Origin: Scenedesmus sp. ARA3
Taxonomy: Eukaryota; Chlorophyta; Chlorophyceae; Sphaeropleales; Scenedesmaceae
Length of the DNA stretch: 64,000 nucleotides
Direction: 5' to 3'
Assembly (NCBI GenBank): GCA_004335835.1
Contig: RWJK01000220.1
Coordinates: 1-64,000 of the forward strand
Below the pieces are notes generated by a model. The model did not search any database and was not told where the DNA came from. It saw only the letters and a list, made by a program, of their open reading frames with translations. Shown one piece after another: positions 61,857 through 64,000 of this stretch. A program made the translations under genes and the position numbers. Each line of letters opens with the position of its first letter. The stretch's first letter is position 1.

Positions 61857-64000
61857 TCACTGCTTGTCAGGCAGGGGCCGCCTGAAGCCCACCAGGTACT
61901 GCATGGCACGCTTGCCTGACTCCACCTGCAGCACACCAGCAACACCAGCGGCAGCAACAGCACGAAATGCGGTGAGTGGGCAGCGCCTGTGGCCATGGTG
62001 TGCAGTATTATGCGATGGCAGCCGACTCACACACCTTCCTGTGCTGCCGCAGATCTACAGCAGCCCAGTGTAGGTTGCTGCAACTGACAGCAGCTCCATG
62101 CGCCTGACCTTATGATGATGCCACCTTGTCAACATGCAGGCACACCATGCATCTCCTCTCCTTATGTGTACACACGCCAGTGGTTGCAGTGCTGGCCCAC
62201 CCAGGCAGCCCCAGGTGAGCTCATATGCAGCCTGCCCTGCACATTATGAGTCATCGCAGTAGGGACAACGCTTGCCGAAAGGCCCAGCCACACAACGTTG
62301 ACCCCACTCACGTGCAGGCAGGTCTGCTTGTCCACGATGACGTCACCGCCTGCCTCCAGGCGCATGTACTCCTCCATGATGATCTCCACACGGTCAGAAA
62401 AAGCCGGCCGCTGCCACACGCGTGCAATGAGCATGCCGTCAGCAGTCATGTAAATCTTGCCGTACGCCTTGCCCATCTTGAGGTCGCGCCTGCGGGGGTA
62501 ACACAATAGGCATGAGACAGGCAGGCAAGCGGCGCCGGAAACGCAGCAGCGTCAGGTCCACTGCCTGAGCTGCAGCGCACAAACCAGCAGGTGCAACCTG
62601 GTGTGTCACCCCATCAGCAGGTGCAACCTAGCGTGTCACTCACAGCAGCAAGCTTGTCGTATCATACAGCCATATGCTCTCAAATGGTTCCAGTTTGGAG
62701 CGGGGATGACATCTACTGCTGCACTAGCACCAGCTGCTCGTGAGTGCTGTGGGTGCTGTTGCAAATAGCCCACAATTGCTGAGTAGGTGCCTGCCTGCCT
62801 GCTGCTGCGCTGCTCACCGGGGGAACCAGCTGGGCTCCGTTGCGTTGCTCTTGTCGTACTGCTCGGCATAGCCATCAATGCCAAGGAACTGCAACAGCAG
62901 CAGCAGCATGCGGCACACGTTTCAGCAGCAGGAACGCACGTGCGGCCTGAAACACAGTAGCTCTTGTGCCATGTTGCACAAGTGACCTGCTGACACTGGC
63001 ACTCATTATGCCCTGCGGAGCGCACTGCAGCACACATGCAGTTAGGCCCGCATCCACATCCCCATGCTTGTGCATGGCCACATGTGTCGCCACATGTACA
63101 GCACGCATATATCGGCCCCTGATTGACATGTGCCACCGCGCCACGCACCGCGGGCAGGAACTTTGGGTTGGCCACGATGCTGAGCTCTGTGGCTGTCTCG
63201 TCGATGATGATGCCTGGGATGGAGGCGTGCACCTTCTGCACCAGGAAGGACGCCTTCAGCATGAGGTCGATGGGCTGCGGGAAGGGCGTGGTGCGCGCGT
63301 CGTCACGCAGCCAAAACGCGGCAAAGCCCGTGACTGCCGGCACACGCACAAACTGCATGCCTGGGGTGCCAAACACCAGCGGGGGCTCGGGGATCCTGCA
63401 AAATTGAACGCAACAGACAGTCCGTATCGAGGTTGTTGCTTAGCTTCAAGCTGCGGGGCCAGGTATGCCCGCTGTATGGGAAAGCCGCGGCAAGCAACTG
63501 CCTTTGACGGCCAGTGACGCCACTGCATCAATGAGCTGCCTGGTGACGACATAGATGCTTCTGCAGAATAGAAAGATGCATGATCGTTGTAGCAGAAGAA
63601 GCAGCAGTGGGTTCAGCTCGTCCTGTAAATCACTGTTATATCACTTGAGTCACTGTTATATCACTTGAAGGCTCACCAGGGCGCGGCCTTGCCCAGGGGC
63701 CCCAGTGAGGCCTCCTTCACCATCTGGGCCACCTCCTCCAGCGCCCGCTCCTGGTCGCTGGCAGCACCGCTGAAGTGGCTGTCAGCATCATGCCACTCCA
63801 CGTCAGAGTAGGCGTTGCTGCTGGCCCGCTTCAGAGATGAGCTGAGGGCAAACTTGCGCGGGCTGCTGCTGCGGCGCGACATGCTGCCGGCCTTGCGCGG
63901 CGAGCCTGAGCTGTGTGCTAGGACTAAGTCCAAGCTGTGCCGTGCTGGCATGGCACCGACCTGGGAGTGGCCGCTGGTGCTGCATGCCAGGCTGCTGCTG
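61857..64000 (-). CDS. Partial gene, conserved-looking protein of unknown function (5' end beyond window)
   Basis: The 3' exons are clear and in phase: 63149-63395, 62818-62888, 62312-62489, 61857-61925 (stop TGA 61857-61859). They encode LVFGTPGMQFVRVPAVTGF, FWLRDDARTTPFPQPIDLML, ASIPGIIIDETATELSIVAN, FLGIDGYAEQYDKSNATEPS, then MGKAYGKIYMTADGMLIARV and EIIMEEYMRLEAGGD, ending GFRRPLPDKQ. Upstream, 63677 to the edge encodes a Ser/Arg-rich, probably disordered stretch (SGSPRKAGSMSRRSSSPRKF), and an exon ending at 63557 (IYVVTRQLIDAV) lies between; its donor is unresolved. No signal peptide, transmembrane segment or catalytic motif is visible in the part present. I do not recognise the family. 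The low-complexity bias of neighbouring genes is absent from the core, which suggests real constraint. Confidence 0.6.
62585..62639. repeat. Imperfect 30-bp period duplication in an intron
   Basis: CAGCAGGTGCAACCT followed by a variable pair and GTGTCAC occurs at 62585-62609 and again at 62615-62639, in the intron 62490-62817 of the right-edge gene. Confidence 0.85.
63631..63670. repeat. 20-bp tandem duplication next to a donor site
   Basis: CACTGTTATATCACTTGAGT at 63631-63650 is repeated at 63651-63670 with one change. The repeat ends just before the donor of the exon that starts at 63677 in the right-edge gene. Confidence 0.9.

Noticed and set aside
1..64000. CRISPR array, bacterial operon or prophage
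   Set aside because: No regularly spaced repeats, no Shine-Dalgarno organisation and pervasive spliceosomal introns; the DNA is eukaryotic nuclear.

Overview
The window is nuclear DNA of a green alga, most likely a chlorophycean (Chlamydomonadales or Sphaeropleales). The evidence is intron-dense genes with GT-AG introns whose donors are mostly GTGAGT/GTGCGC/GTGGGC and whose acceptors end in TGCAG, TGTAA poly(A) motifs, (Ser-Pro)n wall protein, CAG/CTG triplet saturation of exons and introns, and two complete motile/sensory cilium genes. The species cannot be fixed from sequence alone. Coding regions were rebuilt by hand by matching splice sites, reading phase and family similarity; two internal junctions and one terminal exon remain open and are marked.

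Layout (left to right). 9-484: two nearly identical, A-tailed, retroposon-like repeats. 644-9835 (-): RPGRIP1L/NPHP8 homologue, a ciliary transition-zone scaffold, 21 exons, about 1,794 aa. 10495-12148 (-): METTL2/6/8-type tRNA (cytosine-3) methyltransferase with a long Q/S-rich insert. 12414-15629 (+): GT90/CAP10-type glycosyltransferase with a membrane anchor, divergent from the methyltransferase. 15953-17748 (+): small secreted hydroxyproline-rich (Ser-Pro) wall glycoprotein with a 13-base assembly gap. 19184-20194 (-): small secreted protein of unknown function. 20433-27730 (-): large DDB1/CPSF-A (MMS1_N-type) beta-propeller protein. 28197-53821 (-): HYDIN, the giant central-pair protein, 57 exons and 5,241 aa, apparently intact. 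54834-59549 (-): ABCF1-type twin-ATPase translation factor, 12 exons, 636 aa. 61857 to beyond the right edge (-): a partial conserved-looking gene I do not recognise.

The two cilium genes work in different compartments: RPGRIP1L at the transition zone gate and HYDIN on the C2 microtubule of the central pair. Both being full-length argues that the organism makes, or recently made, motile flagella. The other genes are housekeeping (tRNA modification, ABCF translation factor, DDB1/CPSF-A-like protein) or cell-surface/secretory functions (GT90, hydroxyproline-rich glycoprotein, small secreted protein). No operon, CRISPR, tRNA, rRNA or complete autonomous transposon was seen. The most interesting points are the globular, EF-hand-like insert in the RPGRIP1L homologue, the lost P-loop lysine in the HYDIN adenylate-kinase-like domain, and the A-tailed repeat at the left edge.
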